DNA of 64,000 nucleotides, from the NCBI RefSeq assembly GCF_013386165.1, contig NZ_JACAOS010000018.1, forward strand, positions 62,001-126,000, in the 5' to 3' direction. The DNA comes from Pseudomonas gingeri. Lineage in GTDB: Bacteria; Pseudomonadota; Gammaproteobacteria; Pseudomonadales; Pseudomonadaceae. Under the pieces are notes generated by a model that saw only the letters and a list, made by a program, of their open reading frames with translations, was not told the origin of the DNA and made no database searches. Below, piece by piece: positions 17,502 to 26,624 of this stretch. A program made the translations under genes and the position numbers. Positions within the stretch are counted from its first letter, which is position 1. Each line of letters begins with the position of its first letter.

Positions 17502-17711
17502 GACTCAGTCCTTGAACAAGCTGTTACTCACAATGCACCTCCGGGAAGGCAGGTACAATCGTGGCATCGGCTGTTCTTTGCCTGTCGAATCGGATTGACT
17601 CCAGCCATCGTCATCTTGATTGATTAAGCTTGAGTGAAAGGCCAAGGCACTTTTTGCCCGGCGTGCCGTCTTAATGTGCACGAGTGTTTATTTTTACCTG
17701 AGGTGTCATCG

Positions 17712-17990
17712 ATGAAAGCCTGGATCTGTGTGCCATTGATTGCGTTGGCGTTGGCCGGTTGTGCGGGCAAAACTGCCTACCGGGACAGTTGTGGTACCGA
17801 GTTGGATGCCGCCTGGCACGAACTGGACCTGGCCAAGGCCGAAGGTTTTGCCGGGACCGTGAGTTATTCCAAGGCGCTGTCACTGCTGACCGGGGCCAAG
17901 ACCCAGCAGCAGTTCGAAGCCTATGAGGGCTGTACCAACAAGGCCGAGAAAGCGCGCTTCTACATCCGAGAGTCCCGCGCCGGGCGTTGA
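17712..17990 (+). CDS. Small lipoprotein
   Basis: A 92-residue protein with a lipoprotein signal peptide (MKAWICVPLIALALAGCAG) and lipobox LAGC, so it is lipid-anchored at Cys17. The mature part is charged and helical, with two further cysteines (DSCGTELD and YEGCTNKA) that may form a disulfide. No known domain is recognised. The start at 17712 is set by the signal peptide; upstream in-frame codons lack one. A hairpin with a short T-run follows at 17999-18030. Confidence 0.8.
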   Translation: MKAWICVPLIALALAGCAGKTAYRDSCGTELDAAWHELDLAKAEGFAGTVSYSKALSLLTGAKTQQQFEAYEGCTNKAEKARFYIRESRAGR

Positions 17991-17998
17991 GTGGATTG

Positions 17999-18030
17999 AG
18001 CGCGCGGCTATGTTTGACGCGCGCGCTTTT
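17999..18030 (+). terminator. Putative intrinsic terminator after the lipoprotein gene
   Basis: AGCGCGCG pairs with CGCGCGCT around a loop of about 13 bases and is followed by TTTTG, nine bases after the stop. Confidence 0.6.
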
Positions 18031-18064
18031 GCTTGGACGCGGTCCCTACTGTTTACCGGCCTAC

Positions 18065-18090
18065 TGTAGGAGCGAGCTTGCTCGCGATGA
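18065..18090. repeat. Single REP (GAGCTTGCTCGC class)
   Basis: TGTAGGAGCGAGCTTGCTCGCGATGA occurs without a recognisable inverted partner nearby, so it is a solitary or half-deleted REPIN. Confidence 0.75.
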
Positions 18091-18195
18091 ACGTGAGGAC
18101 GCTGCGGTGTTTCAGGCAGCCCGCGTGGCAGGGATCGCCTTATCCGCCCAAAACGGTAGTATCCTCGGCTTCCCTCCACGTTCGGATGTCTGCCT

Positions 18196-19113
18196 ATGCG
18201 CAGTAAACTGGAAGCCTGCCTGCAGGCCGTCAACCAGGTGGTGTTGGGCAAGGAAGCACAGGTTCGCCTGGCCCTGACCTGTCTCCTGGCCAACGGTCAC
18301 TTGCTGATCGAAGACCTGCCCGGCATGGGCAAGACCACCCTCAGTCACACCCTGGCCAAGGTCCTTGGCCTGAGCTTCCAGCGTATCCAGTTCACCTCCG
18401 ACCTGTTGCCCAGCGATATCCTCGGCACCTCGGTGTTCGACAAGGACAGCGGGTTGTTCGTGTTCCACCCGGGGCCGATTTTCGCCGAGCTGGTGCTGGC
18501 CGACGAAATCAACCGGGCCACCCCCAAGAGCCAGAGCGCCTTGCTCGAAGCCATGGAAGAGGGGCAGGTGACCATCGAAGGCGCCACTCGGCCCTTGCCG
18601 TCGCCGTTCTTCGTGATCGCCACGCAAAACCCCAGCAGCCAGGGCGGTACCTTCGCCTTGCCGGAATCGCAGCTCGATCGTTTCCTGATGCGGGTGTCCC
18701 TCGGCTACCCGGCCCGCGCCGCGGAAAAGGCCTTGCTGCAAGGAGTGTCGCGCCGCGATCTGCTGCCACAGTTGCAAGCGATCCTCAGCCATGCCGAACT
18801 GTCGGCCCTGCAACAGCAGGTCAAGCAGGTGCGCACCAGCGATCCGTTGGTGGACTACGTGCTGCGCCTGGTCGGGGCGACCCGTGATCAACCACAATTC
18901 GCCTGGGGCCTGTCACCCCGCGCCAGCCTGGCGATCCTCGCCGCCGCCCGGGCCTGGGCGTTGTTGGCCGGGCGCGACTATGTGGTCCCGGAAGACGTCC
19001 AGGCGGTATTGCCCTCGGTGGTCAGCCATCGCTTGCGCGAGCGCGCCGATCCGACCGGGCAGGGCGGTGGCGCCCTGGTGCAGTGGCTGCTGCGCGAGGT
19101 GCCGGCGCTTTGA
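18196..19113 (+). CDS. MoxR-family AAA+ ATPase
   Basis: A 305-residue MoxR ATPase with Walker A DLPGMGKTTL (about residues 40-49), RIQFTSDLLPSDI, Walker B LVLADEINRA, sensor-1 region IATQNP and the GTFALPESQLDRF motif typical of MoxR. MoxR proteins act as chaperone-like ATPases with neighbouring DUF58 and transglutaminase-type proteins. The stop overlaps the next start (TTGA at 19110-19113), the first of two coupled overlaps in this cluster. The order corresponds to PA2875-PA2873 of PAO1 from memory. Confidence 0.93.
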   Translation: MRSKLEACLQAVNQVVLGKEAQVRLALTCLLANGHLLIEDLPGMGKTTLSHTLAKVLGLSFQRIQFTSDLLPSDILGTSVFDKDSGLFVFHPGPIFAELVLADEINRATPKSQSALLEAMEEGQVTIEGATRPLPSPFFVIATQNPSSQGGTFALPESQLDRFLMRVSLGYPARAAEKALLQGVSRRDLLPQLQAILSHAELSALQQQVKQVRTSDPLVDYVLRLVGATRDQPQFAWGLSPRASLAILAAARAWALLAGRDYVVPEDVQAVLPSVVSHRLRERADPTGQGGGALVQWLLREVPAL

Positions 19114-20066
19114 TCCGGCGCCTGCGCGGGTCCTGGCAGGCCTGGCTGGCGCGGCGCCTGCCGCCCTCGACGCGGATCCAGCTGACCCAGCGACAGATCT
19201 TCATCATGCCCAATCGTGCGGGCGGGGTCTTCGCGGCCTTGCTGGCGCTGATTTTGATGGTCGCCATCAACTACCAGAACAGCCTGGCCTACGCCCTGTG
19301 TTTCCTGCTGCTGTCGGTGTTCGTGGTGGCGATCCTGCATACCTTTCGTAACTTGCAAGGGCTGGTGCTCAGCGCCGGGACCGGGCCAGCGGTGTTTGTC
19401 GGCGAGCAGGCGCGTTTTGTCGTGCGCCTGGAAAGTGCCGGGAAAACCCATCGCGCCATTGGCCTGGGCTGGTCGAAGCAGGACTTGCACAGTATCGATG
19501 TGCCGGCGGCGGGGTTCTGTGAACTGGAGTTGAATCTGCCGACCCTGGTGCGAGGTTGGCTGCACGCGCCGCGTTTCGGCGTCGAGAGCAGTTTCCCGCT
19601 GGGGATCCTGCGGACCTGGAGCCGACTCGACCTGGGCCAGAAGGTGCTGGTTTATCCACAGCCCCTGGAAGGCCAACTGCCAACCCTGGCCAGTGTGCTC
19701 AGCGACGACCGCGAAGAGGGCATGCGCGCCCACGGCCAGGGTGTCGACGACTATCAGGGCTTGAAGGTCTATCAACCCGGCGACTCCTGGCGGCGCCTGC
19801 ACTGGAAAGCCTATTCCCGTGGGCAGGGCCTGCTGGTCAAGGAGTTCGCCCGGCTCGATGGCCGTGAACTGTGCCTGGATTTCCTCGCCCTCGGTGGGGA
19901 CGTCGAGCAGCGTCTGTCACGTCTGTGTTATTGGGTGCTGGAATTGTCCCGCCGCGAGACCGCGTTCTCCCTGCGCCTGCCTGACCAGGTACTGGACAGC
20001 GACAGCGGTGCGGCCCATGGCGAGGCATGCCTGCGGGCCCTCGCGCTGTTCGGGAAAGCCCCATGA
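19110..20066 (+). CDS. DUF58 protein
   Basis: A 318-residue DUF58 protein: a membrane hairpin at about residues 40-75 (VFAALLALILMVAINYQNSLAYALCFLLLSVFVVAILHT region), then the conserved RPWHTL-type region seen here as YQPGDSWRRLHWKAYSRGQGLLVKEF. The ATG-less start is probably the TTG at 19110, overlapping the MoxR stop as TTGA; a GTG at 19083 is the alternative. It is membrane-bound and probably works with the MoxR ATPase on the periplasmic or membrane transglutaminase next door. The molecular task is not known. Confidence 0.88.
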   Translation: MIRRLRGSWQAWLARRLPPSTRIQLTQRQIFIMPNRAGGVFAALLALILMVAINYQNSLAYALCFLLLSVFVVAILHTFRNLQGLVLSAGTGPAVFVGEQARFVVRLESAGKTHRAIGLGWSKQDLHSIDVPAAGFCELELNLPTLVRGWLHAPRFGVESSFPLGILRTWSRLDLGQKVLVYPQPLEGQLPTLASVLSDDREEGMRAHGQGVDDYQGLKVYQPGDSWRRLHWKAYSRGQGLLVKEFARLDGRELCLDFLALGGDVEQRLSRLCYWVLELSRRETAFSLRLPDQVLDSDSGAAHGEACLRALALFGKAP

Positions 20067-22033
20067 ATGTCGCGCCGCTGATCTCCCGTGCCAGCCTGGT
20101 CTGGCTGCTGGTGGCCCAGACCTTGGTGATGGTGCCGTTCTGGTTTCATGTGCCGCTGTGGATGGTGGCGTTGTGGCTTGGCTGCACGGTCTGGCGGATC
20201 CAGGTCTACCGAATGCGTGCGCGTTTTCCCGGACGGCTGATGGAAGTGCTTCTGCTGCTGGTGACTATCAGCGGCATCTGGCTCTCGCGCAGCAGCCTGA
20301 TCGGGCTGGACGCCGGGGCGGTGCTGCTGGTGGCGATGTTCATGCTCAAGCTGGTGGAGACCCGCACCCGTCGCGATGCCCTGGTGCTGATTTTCCTCGG
20401 GCTGTTCTGTGTCGCGGTGGCCTATCTGTTCGAGGACAGCTTGCCCTGGGCGTTCTACAGCCTGTTGCCGGTGGGGGCGCTGCTGGCGGCCTTGATCGGT
20501 TTGCAGCAAGGTTCGACGACCCGGCCCCTGGCGACCCTTCGGCTGTCCACGACCCTGCTGCTGCAAGCCTTGCCGCTGATGCTCCTGCTGTTCCTGTTTT
20601 TCCCCCGTATCGCCCCGCTGTGGTCGTTGCCGTTGGCCATCGACAAGGCGCAGAGCGGCTTGTCCGAGAGTATGTCGCCGGGGGACGTGGCCGAGCTGGG
20701 GCGTTCCGCGGAGCTGGCCTTTCGCGCCAGCTTCGACGGCCCCCTGCCGGCGCGTCGCGACCTGTACTGGCGGGCGCTGACCCTGGAGCAATTCGACGGC
20801 CGGCGCTGGAGCCAGGCGCCGTCGGTGACCTACAGTCCGGCGCCGAAATGGCAGCCCGGCGGCGCGTCCTGGCGCTACAGCATCATCCTCCAGGCCAGTG
20901 GCAAACCCTGGTTACCGGCGCTGGATGTAGCCCGCACCGATCAGGCCGATGTACACCAGTTGGCGGACTATCGGGTGCAGCGCCAGCGTCCGGTGCAGCA
21001 GGTTTTGCTCTATCGGGCCGAGTCCTGGCCGCAGGTGGTGCGCGATCCGCAGCTCAGCGACCGGGCCCGACGCCAGGCCTTGCAGTTGCCGGCCGAGGGC
21101 GATCCGCGCAGCCGCCAGTGGGCGGCACAATTGCGGCAAGCTTATCCACAGCCCCAGGCACTGGTGGCGGCGCTGCTCAAACATTTTCACGACGAGCCGT
21201 ATCACTACACCCTCAAGCCGCCGACCCTGGGCGCCGACAGCATCGACGCGTTCCTCTTCGACAGCCGCCAGGGCTTTTGCGCGCATTACGCCGGGGCCAT
21301 GGTCTACGTGCTACGGGCGGCGGGGATCCCGGCGCGGATGGTGGCCGGCTACCAAGGGGGGGAGCTGAACCCTGCGGGCAACTTCCTCACGGTGCGCCAG
21401 TACGATGCCCACGCCTGGGTCGAATACTGGCAGGACGGGCAGGGTTGGCGCAGTGCCGACCCGACCTATGCGGTGGCACCGCAACGGATCGACCAGGGAC
21501 TGGAGCAAGCCCTGGCGGCCGACGAAGATCTGCTCGGGGCCTCGCCCCTCTCACCGCTGCGTTACCAGCACCTGACCTGGCTCAATGACCTGCGCCAGGG
21601 CTGGGATAATCTCAATTATGGTTGGCAGCGCTGGGTCCTGGGTTATCAGGGCGAACAGCAATTGCAGGTGCTGGGACGCTGGTTCGGCGACCTGAGCGTG
21701 TGGGTCCTGCCGGTCGGGTTGGTGCTGATCCTGGGGCTGCTTTCCCTGCTATTGCTGCGCCCCTGGAGGAACACCTCCGAGCCGTCGTTGCGGGTGTTCG
21801 CCGCCTTCGAAAAGTTGCTGCGTCGACGCGGCCTGGTGCGTGAGCCGGGTGAAGGCCCGCAGGCTTTTGGCGAGCGGGCGGCGCGACAATTGCCGCGCCA
21901 GGCGGAAAATATCAATGCATTTATCCAGAGCTTCGTGGCCCAGCGCTATGCTGAACAGACCCCGTCGATGGATGCATTGCAACAGCGGTTGCGGTCATTG
22001 CGTCGTAGTCTTGGAAGTTCGATTTGGGAGTGA
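20063..22033 (+). CDS. tgpA: TgpA-like membrane transglutaminase (DUF3488 + transglutaminase core)
   Basis: A 656-residue protein with about six N-terminal membrane helices (residues 1-190, DUF3488), a periplasmic transglutaminase core and a last helix near residue 555 followed by a cytoplasmic DUF4129-like tail. The catalytic triad is intact: Cys406 in RQGFCAHYAGAMVYVLRAAG, His in YDAHAWVEYW and Asp in SADPTYAV. This matches TgpA of P. aeruginosa, reported as important for viability. The ATG overlaps the DUF58 stop (ATGA at 20063-20066), so all three genes are coupled. The natural substrates are not established. Confidence 0.93.
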   Translation: MNVAPLISRASLVWLLVAQTLVMVPFWFHVPLWMVALWLGCTVWRIQVYRMRARFPGRLMEVLLLLVTISGIWLSRSSLIGLDAGAVLLVAMFMLKLVETRTRRDALVLIFLGLFCVAVAYLFEDSLPWAFYSLLPVGALLAALIGLQQGSTTRPLATLRLSTTLLLQALPLMLLLFLFFPRIAPLWSLPLAIDKAQSGLSESMSPGDVAELGRSAELAFRASFDGPLPARRDLYWRALTLEQFDGRRWSQAPSVTYSPAPKWQPGGASWRYSIILQASGKPWLPALDVARTDQADVHQLADYRVQRQRPVQQVLLYRAESWPQVVRDPQLSDRARRQALQLPAEGDPRSRQWAAQLRQAYPQPQALVAALLKHFHDEPYHYTLKPPTLGADSIDAFLFDSRQGFCAHYAGAMVYVLRAAGIPARMVAGYQGGELNPAGNFLTVRQYDAHAWVEYWQDGQGWRSADPTYAVAPQRIDQGLEQALAADEDLLGASPLSPLRYQHLTWLNDLRQGWDNLNYGWQRWVLGYQGEQQLQVLGRWFGDLSVWVLPVGLVLILGLLSLLLLRPWRNTSEPSLRVFAAFEKLLRRRGLVREPGEGPQAFGERAARQLPRQAENINAFIQSFVAQRYAEQTPSMDALQQRLRSLRRSLGSSIWE

Positions 22034-22040
22034 GTGTCGA

Positions 22041-22805
22041 ATGTCTGCCCTGGTGGATGAGTTGGTGGTTGAGGTCCTGAGCCTCGAAGTGCGCTTGTTG
22101 GCCTGTCATGCGCGAGTGGATGCGCTGACCGACGAGGAGGGCCTGCATGACTTGCGCACCACGGTCCGGCGTCTGCGCAGCCTGTTGCGGCCGTTGCGCG
22201 GTTTGCCGGGGGTCGAACAGGTCGAGCAGGCGGCGCAGCAGGTCGGCAGCCTGACCACGCCGATTCGCGATCGCGAAGTGCTGGCGGCCTACCTGCATCG
22301 GCAGGGGCATCACGTGGCGGCGGCGCGGCGCACGGAACAGTTATCCGATGATTACTGGGCCGTGGCGCGCAGTGCCGAGTTGAAACAATTGTTCAGTGTG
22401 CTCGATGCCTTTCCGCGTTTTCTCCGGGCTTCGCAGCACCAGGGCCTGTTGAAGGGCCTGGACAAACGCATCGACAAACGTCTGGAAAAACAATGGGCGG
22501 CGCTGGATGAAGCGCTGCACGATCCGTTGCATGACCGCCATCGGTTGCGGCTGTTGATCAAGCGCGTTCGCTACGCGGCCGAAGCCTATCCGCAATTGAG
22601 CCGCTTGCCGGCACGCTCCTTGAAATCCCTGAAGTCGGCCCAGGAAGCGCTGGGCGACTGGCACGATTGCTGGCAATGGTTGCTACGGGCGGAACAGGAA
22701 CCGGACTTGCAATCCTGTGTCACGGGTTGGCGCAGGACCATGGCCCTGGCCGAGAGCAAGGCCGACCGGGTGCTGGACCGCTTGAGCGAGACCTGTTTCA
22801 GCTGA
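22041..22805 (+). CDS. CHAD domain protein
   Basis: A 254-residue helical protein with the CHAD signature: GLHDLRTTVRRLRSLLRPL near residue 34, then DKRIDKRLEKQW, HRLRLLIKRVRYAAEA and AQEALGDWHDCWQW. Conserved His and basic residues of CHAD domains bind inorganic polyphosphate or other polyanions. It starts only 7 bases after tgpA, suggesting the same transcript. The ATG at 22041 is chosen because upstream frame sequence belongs to tgpA. A role in polyphosphate binding is known for the family and inferred here. Confidence 0.87.
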   Translation: MSALVDELVVEVLSLEVRLLACHARVDALTDEEGLHDLRTTVRRLRSLLRPLRGLPGVEQVEQAAQQVGSLTTPIRDREVLAAYLHRQGHHVAAARRTEQLSDDYWAVARSAELKQLFSVLDAFPRFLRASQHQGLLKGLDKRIDKRLEKQWAALDEALHDPLHDRHRLRLLIKRVRYAAEAYPQLSRLPARSLKSLKSAQEALGDWHDCWQWLLRAEQEPDLQSCVTGWRRTMALAESKADRVLDRLSETCFS

Positions 22806-22907
22806 GTGCCGACGGCCTGTTTGACGGCTGCTTTGGCCGGTATGAGTGCTGTGATGGGCGAGTGAGCTGATTACTATTGCGTAGGACTTTTTCCAACTGA
22901 GGTCAGC

Positions 22908-23705
22908 ATGCGCTTTTCAGATTTGCTCGATGCGGTTCGTCGTCAGCCCAAGGGGCTTTCCATTCCTGCCGACTGGGGGCAGGGACGCGCCAGTTTCGGT
23001 GGCCTGGTGGTCGCGCTGCAATACGAGGCGATGCGCGCCCGGGTGCCGGCCGAGCGACCCTTGCGTTCGCTGGCGGTGACCTTTGTCGGACCGGCGGAGC
23101 CTGGGGTGCCCATCGACTTCGAAGTCGAGGTGTTGCGCGAGGGCAAGGCGGTCAGCCAGGTGCTCGGCCGGGCGGTACAGAACGGTCAGGTGGTGACGCT
23201 GGTGCAGGGCAGCTTTGGTGCTTCCCGGGCCTCGGTGGTGGCGGTGGTGGCTGAGCCGGCGCCCTTGTTCAAACACTGGGACGAATGTCCGGAGGCACCG
23301 TATATCCCGGGGGTGATGCCGGAGTTCATGAACCATTTGTCGATGCGTTGGGGGATTGGCGGTATGCCTTTCACCGGCAATACGTCCCGTGAAATGGGCG
23401 GTTGGGTGCGGTTGAAGGGGGATGTCCGGCAAGAGCCGTTGACCGAGGCGCATCTGTTGGCGCTGGTGGACGCCTGGCCGCCAGCGGTGTTGCCGCATCT
23501 GGGCAAACCGGCGCCCGGCAGCACCCTGACCTGGACTGTGGAGTTCGTTCAGCCGTTGCTTGAACTCGATACCCTGGACTGGTGCAAATACCGCGCACTG
23601 ATCGAGCATGCCTGCGACGGTTATGGCCATGTGGCTGCGGCATTGTGGAGCGCGGATGGACGGCTGATTGCGTTGAGCCGACAAACCGTTACCGTGTTTG
23701 GCTGA
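22908..23705 (+). CDS. Acyl-CoA thioesterase family protein (TesB-like double hotdog)
   Basis: A 265-residue protein with two hotdog halves: an N-terminal part with ASFGGLVVALQYEAM and RSLAVTFVGPAEPGVP, and a C-terminal part with TWTVEFVQPL and DGYGHVAAALWSADGRLIALSRQTV. The layout is that of the thioesterase-like superfamily (4HBT_3/TesB-like). No secretion signal is present. A GAGGT ribosome site precedes the ATG. Catalytic residues differ from well-studied TesB, so the substrate and even the activity are uncertain. Confidence 0.8.
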   Translation: MRFSDLLDAVRRQPKGLSIPADWGQGRASFGGLVVALQYEAMRARVPAERPLRSLAVTFVGPAEPGVPIDFEVEVLREGKAVSQVLGRAVQNGQVVTLVQGSFGASRASVVAVVAEPAPLFKHWDECPEAPYIPGVMPEFMNHLSMRWGIGGMPFTGNTSREMGGWVRLKGDVRQEPLTEAHLLALVDAWPPAVLPHLGKPAPGSTLTWTVEFVQPLLELDTLDWCKYRALIEHACDGYGHVAAALWSADGRLIALSRQTVTVFG

Positions 23706-23720
23706 TGCAGCGTTGGCCCT

Positions 23721-23795
23721 TGTAGGAGCCCGTGTGATCTGTGTTGCCTGTCCGGACGCCATCGCTGGCAAGCCAGCTCCTACAGGGAGGCTGGG
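23721..23795. repeat. Decayed REPIN
   Basis: The right arm ATCGCTGGCAAGCCAGCTCCTACAGGG is intact. The left arm reads TGTAGGAGCCCGTGTGATCTG: it keeps the outer TAGGAGCC but has lost the GGCTTGCCGGCGAT core, apparently by a small deletion. Confidence 0.75.
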
Positions 23796-23827
23796 CATGG
23801 CGACGTCTTTGTGTTGAAACACGGACT

Positions 23828-23858
23828 TGTAGGAGCCGGCTTGCTGGCGATGAGGCCG
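23828..23858. repeat. Single REP
   Basis: TTGTAGGAGCCGGCTTGCTGGCGATGAGGCC occurs 33 bases after the previous element with no matching inverse arm downstream before the convergent gene. Confidence 0.75.
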
Positions 23859-23904
23859 GTAAGGCTTGCATCGACCGCCAGCGTCTACAGAAAACCCTGA
23901 GGGT

Positions 23905-24144
23905 TCAGGCTTCCAGCACCAGGCGTTGGCCTTTGCTACGCAGGCTGAAGGCGGCTGCCAGGCCCAGCACGCCGACGGCGAAATCGGTCGGGTTGTGGGC
24001 AAATACGCCGGAGCTCACCAGCAGGAAGGACAGCGCGAACAGGATCAGCGCCAGCAGTTGCATGCCTTCGCCAGTGCCATCGTTGGTCGCTTGGGGTGCA
24101 ACTCGCCATTGCCAGGCGGGGAAGTTGGGGTGACGTTGGCCCAT
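23905..24144 (-). CDS. Small hypothetical membrane protein
   Basis: A 79-residue protein of no family I recognise. It has a hydrophilic N-terminus with several Trp and Pro (NFPAWQWRV), then two membrane segments at about residues 29-48 and 54-68 joined by AHNPTD, and a basic C-terminus (RSKGQR). A GAGGAC ribosome site precedes the ATG at 24144. It lies between the chemoreceptor gene and a REP pair. It is plausibly an inner-membrane protein; no role can be assigned. Confidence 0.65.
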   Translation of the reverse strand: MGQRHPNFPAWQWRVAPQATNDGTGEGMQLLALILFALSFLLVSSGVFAHNPTDFAVGVLGLAAAFSLRSKGQRLVLEA

Positions 24145-24227
24145 GATCGTGTCCTCTGTTCGTGTAGTCGGTGAACAGAGATTAAGCCGGACCCGTAACC
24201 CGCGCGAATCAACTCTTCCTATCGGTC

Positions 24228-25706
24228 TTATAGTTTGAGCTGGCCAATCGCCTTGCTCAGCTCTCCCGCCAGCTTGGCCAGGTCATGGCTGGTGGTGGCC
24301 GAGTCCACGGTCTGTTGCACGGTGTTCTCGGTCACGTCGCGGATGCTCACCACCGCCCGGTTCATTTCTTCTGCCACCTGGCTCTGCTGCTCGGCGGCCA
24401 CGGCGATCTGGGTGTTGCTTTCGCGCATCTGGGCCACCGCGCTGGTGATCTGCGCCAGCGCCTCGCCGGCTTCCCGGGCCTGCTGCACGCAGTCGTCGGC
24501 CTTGAATGAGCTTTCCTGCATGAAGTCCACGGCGTCACGGGTGCCGGCCTGCAACGCCGAGACCATGCCGGTGATTTCGTCGGTGGAGGTCTGCACCCGC
24601 TTGGCCAGGTTGCGCACTTCATCGGCGACCACCGCGAAACCGCGGCCCATTTCCCCGGCCCGAGCCGCTTCGATGGCGGCATTGAGTGCCAGCAGGTTGG
24701 TCTGTTCGGCGATGCTGTGGATCACGCTGACCACGCCATTGATCTTCTGGCTGTCCTCGGCCAGTTGCTGGATCATCGTCGCGGTCTGCTGTACGCCGCT
24801 GGACAACCCGGTGATCGACTGCTGGACCCGGCTGACCACCGCCTGCCCGCTGCCGGCCAGGTCGTCGGCGGTTTTCGACAGGTCACGCGTAGCGCCGGCG
24901 TGCTGGGCGATGTGATAGACCGTGGCCGACATCTCGTTGATGGCCGTGGCGGCCTGGTCGGTTTCGCTCTGCTGGCCGAGCATGCCGTGGCGCACGTCGT
25001 TCATGCTCGAGGCCAGGCTGGCGGCGCCGACGTCCAGTTGTGCCGCCGTACGCGCTACCGTGCCGACCACTCGCTGATAGCCGGCCTGCATCGCATTGAA
25101 GGCGCTGGCCATTTGTCCGACTTCGTCCTTGCAGGCCAGCGGCACCCTGGCCGAGAGGTCGCCGGTCTTCTCCACGTGGAGCATCACGTCCTTGAGGGTA
25201 TTGAGTTGGCTGAGGAGGAAGCGGATCAGCAACTGCGAGGCGCCGAGCATCGCCAGCATCAGGATGAATACGGCCGCCGCATAGTGGGCGAAACGCTCGC
25301 CGAACACCTGGGCCAGGCTGGGGGCATAGGCGAGTACGGCGACCTGCTGCTCGCCACGGCCGAGCACCTGGGCGCCGAGCAGCGGGTTGTCGCCGAACAG
25401 CGGCATATAGTCGTAGCCGACCCAGCCCTTGGCGTCTTTCAGGCGCGGCAGCATCTGGCCCTTGAGGGTCGGCGTTTCGCCGGCCTTGAACAGCAGCAGG
25501 TTGTCGGCCTCGGGCCAGGCCTTGCCTTCGGGCCAGGCGCCGAGCAGGTAAGCCTGGGCCTGGACCGCGGCGCGCGAGGCGTCGGTGCGCGCCTGTTGTT
25601 CCAATTGCACGGCGTACAGCACCAGGAGCAGGGTGGTGACGAAAGCGACCGCGTTCACGGCCCAGAACTTGTACTTCAGCGAGATGTTGCTAAGCCAGGC
25701 ACCCAT
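24228..25706 (-). CDS. Methyl-accepting chemotaxis protein
   Basis: A 492-residue chemoreceptor. Helix 1 (about residues 10-30) precedes a periplasmic region of about 120 residues with no recognised ligand domain, then helix 2 (about 148-170), HAMP, and a long signalling coiled coil with the hairpin tip EQTNLLALNAAIEAARAGEMGRGFAVVADEVRNLA. It would couple to CheA/CheW. No C-terminal CheR-binding pentapeptide is present; the protein ends AIGQLKL. I chose the ATG at 25706 (MGAWLSNISLKYKFW) over one 13 codons upstream because helix 1 follows directly. The ligand is unknown. Confidence 0.92.
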   Translation of the reverse strand: MGAWLSNISLKYKFWAVNAVAFVTTLLLVLYAVQLEQQARTDASRAAVQAQAYLLGAWPEGKAWPEADNLLLFKAGETPTLKGQMLPRLKDAKGWVGYDYMPLFGDNPLLGAQVLGRGEQQVAVLAYAPSLAQVFGERFAHYAAAVFILMLAMLGASQLLIRFLLSQLNTLKDVMLHVEKTGDLSARVPLACKDEVGQMASAFNAMQAGYQRVVGTVARTAAQLDVGAASLASSMNDVRHGMLGQQSETDQAATAINEMSATVYHIAQHAGATRDLSKTADDLAGSGQAVVSRVQQSITGLSSGVQQTATMIQQLAEDSQKINGVVSVIHSIAEQTNLLALNAAIEAARAGEMGRGFAVVADEVRNLAKRVQTSTDEITGMVSALQAGTRDAVDFMQESSFKADDCVQQAREAGEALAQITSAVAQMRESNTQIAVAAEQQSQVAEEMNRAVVSIRDVTENTVQQTVDSATTSHDLAKLAGELSKAIGQLKL

Positions 25707-25817
25707 GGAAGGTCTTCTCTGATTGAGCGGAAACAGTTTTGGCAAGGTGCCATTATTGTGCCGCTACTGAGGAAGACGATTGTTGATGTGGGTCAATGTC
25801 GCGGTGTGTCAGAGGGG

Positions 25818-26624
25818 TCAGGCGAGGCTAGGCAAATTGAAGAAGGCGCGGGCGCAGGCCGTTGTGTGGGCCGCCAGGTCTTCCTCGGTTTCGCCCCGGT
25901 GCAGGGCCACTTCGCGTAGCACTTCACCCAGATACGCCGGTTCGTTGCGACCGTTCTTCGGCTTGGGCCGCAGGCTGCGCGGCAGCAGGTAGGGTGCGTC
26001 GCTTTCGAGCATCAGGCGACCACGGGGGATCTCCCGCACCAGCGGATGCAAGTGGGTGCCACGGCGCTCATCGCAGATCCAGCCGGTGATGCCGATATGC
26101 AGGTCCAGGTCGAGGTAGCTGAACAGCGCCTTCTGCTCACCGGTGAAACAGTGCACCACGGCGGCGGGCAGATGATCGCGGTAGTCGCGCAGGATCTCCA
26201 GCAGGCGGGTGTTGGCGTCACGCTCGTGGAGGAACACCGGGCGCTGCAACTCCACGGCCAGGGCCAGGTGTTCCTCGAGGACTTTTTCCTGCTGCGGGCG
26301 CGGGGAGAAATCCCGATTGAAATCCAGGCCGCACTCGCCGACCGCACAGACGTTCGGCTCCATCAGCAAGGCTTTCAGACGAGCGGCGCTGTCGGTGCTC
26401 CAGTCACTGGCGGAGTGGGGGTGAATGCCGGCGCTGGCGAACAGTCTCTGACCGCTCTGATCCAGCTCCCGGCATAGCTCCAAGGCCTGTTCGCTGCCCT
26501 CCAGACTGGTGCCTGTCACAATCAGTTGGCAGACTCCGGCGGCATAGGCACGGTCGAGTATTTCCTGCTGTTTGCCGGCAAAACTGGGGTTGGTCAGGTT
26601 GACGCCGATATCGATGAGTTGCAT
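25818..26624 (-). CDS. tatD: TatD-family metal-dependent DNase
   Basis: A 268-residue TIM-barrel metallohydrolase beginning MQLIDIGVNLTNPSF. It has the TatD pattern: ASAGIHPHSASDW, AVGECGLDFNRDFSP with the metal-binding Glu, PVFLHERDA, AAVVHCFTGE and LMLESDAPYLLPRSL near the C-terminus. E. coli TatD has 3'-5' exonuclease/DNase activity. It lies head-to-tail with the chemoreceptor and divergent from the transglycosylase gene. It could be a paralogue of tatD proper (TatD family members are several per genome), but the N-terminus matches TatD better than YcfH. Confidence 0.88.
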   Translation of the reverse strand: MQLIDIGVNLTNPSFAGKQQEILDRAYAAGVCQLIVTGTSLEGSEQALELCRELDQSGQRLFASAGIHPHSASDWSTDSAARLKALLMEPNVCAVGECGLDFNRDFSPRPQQEKVLEEHLALAVELQRPVFLHERDANTRLLEILRDYRDHLPAAVVHCFTGEQKALFSYLDLDLHIGITGWICDERRGTHLHPLVREIPRGRLMLESDAPYLLPRSLRPKPKNGRNEPAYLGEVLREVALHRGETEEDLAAHTTACARAFFNLPSLA

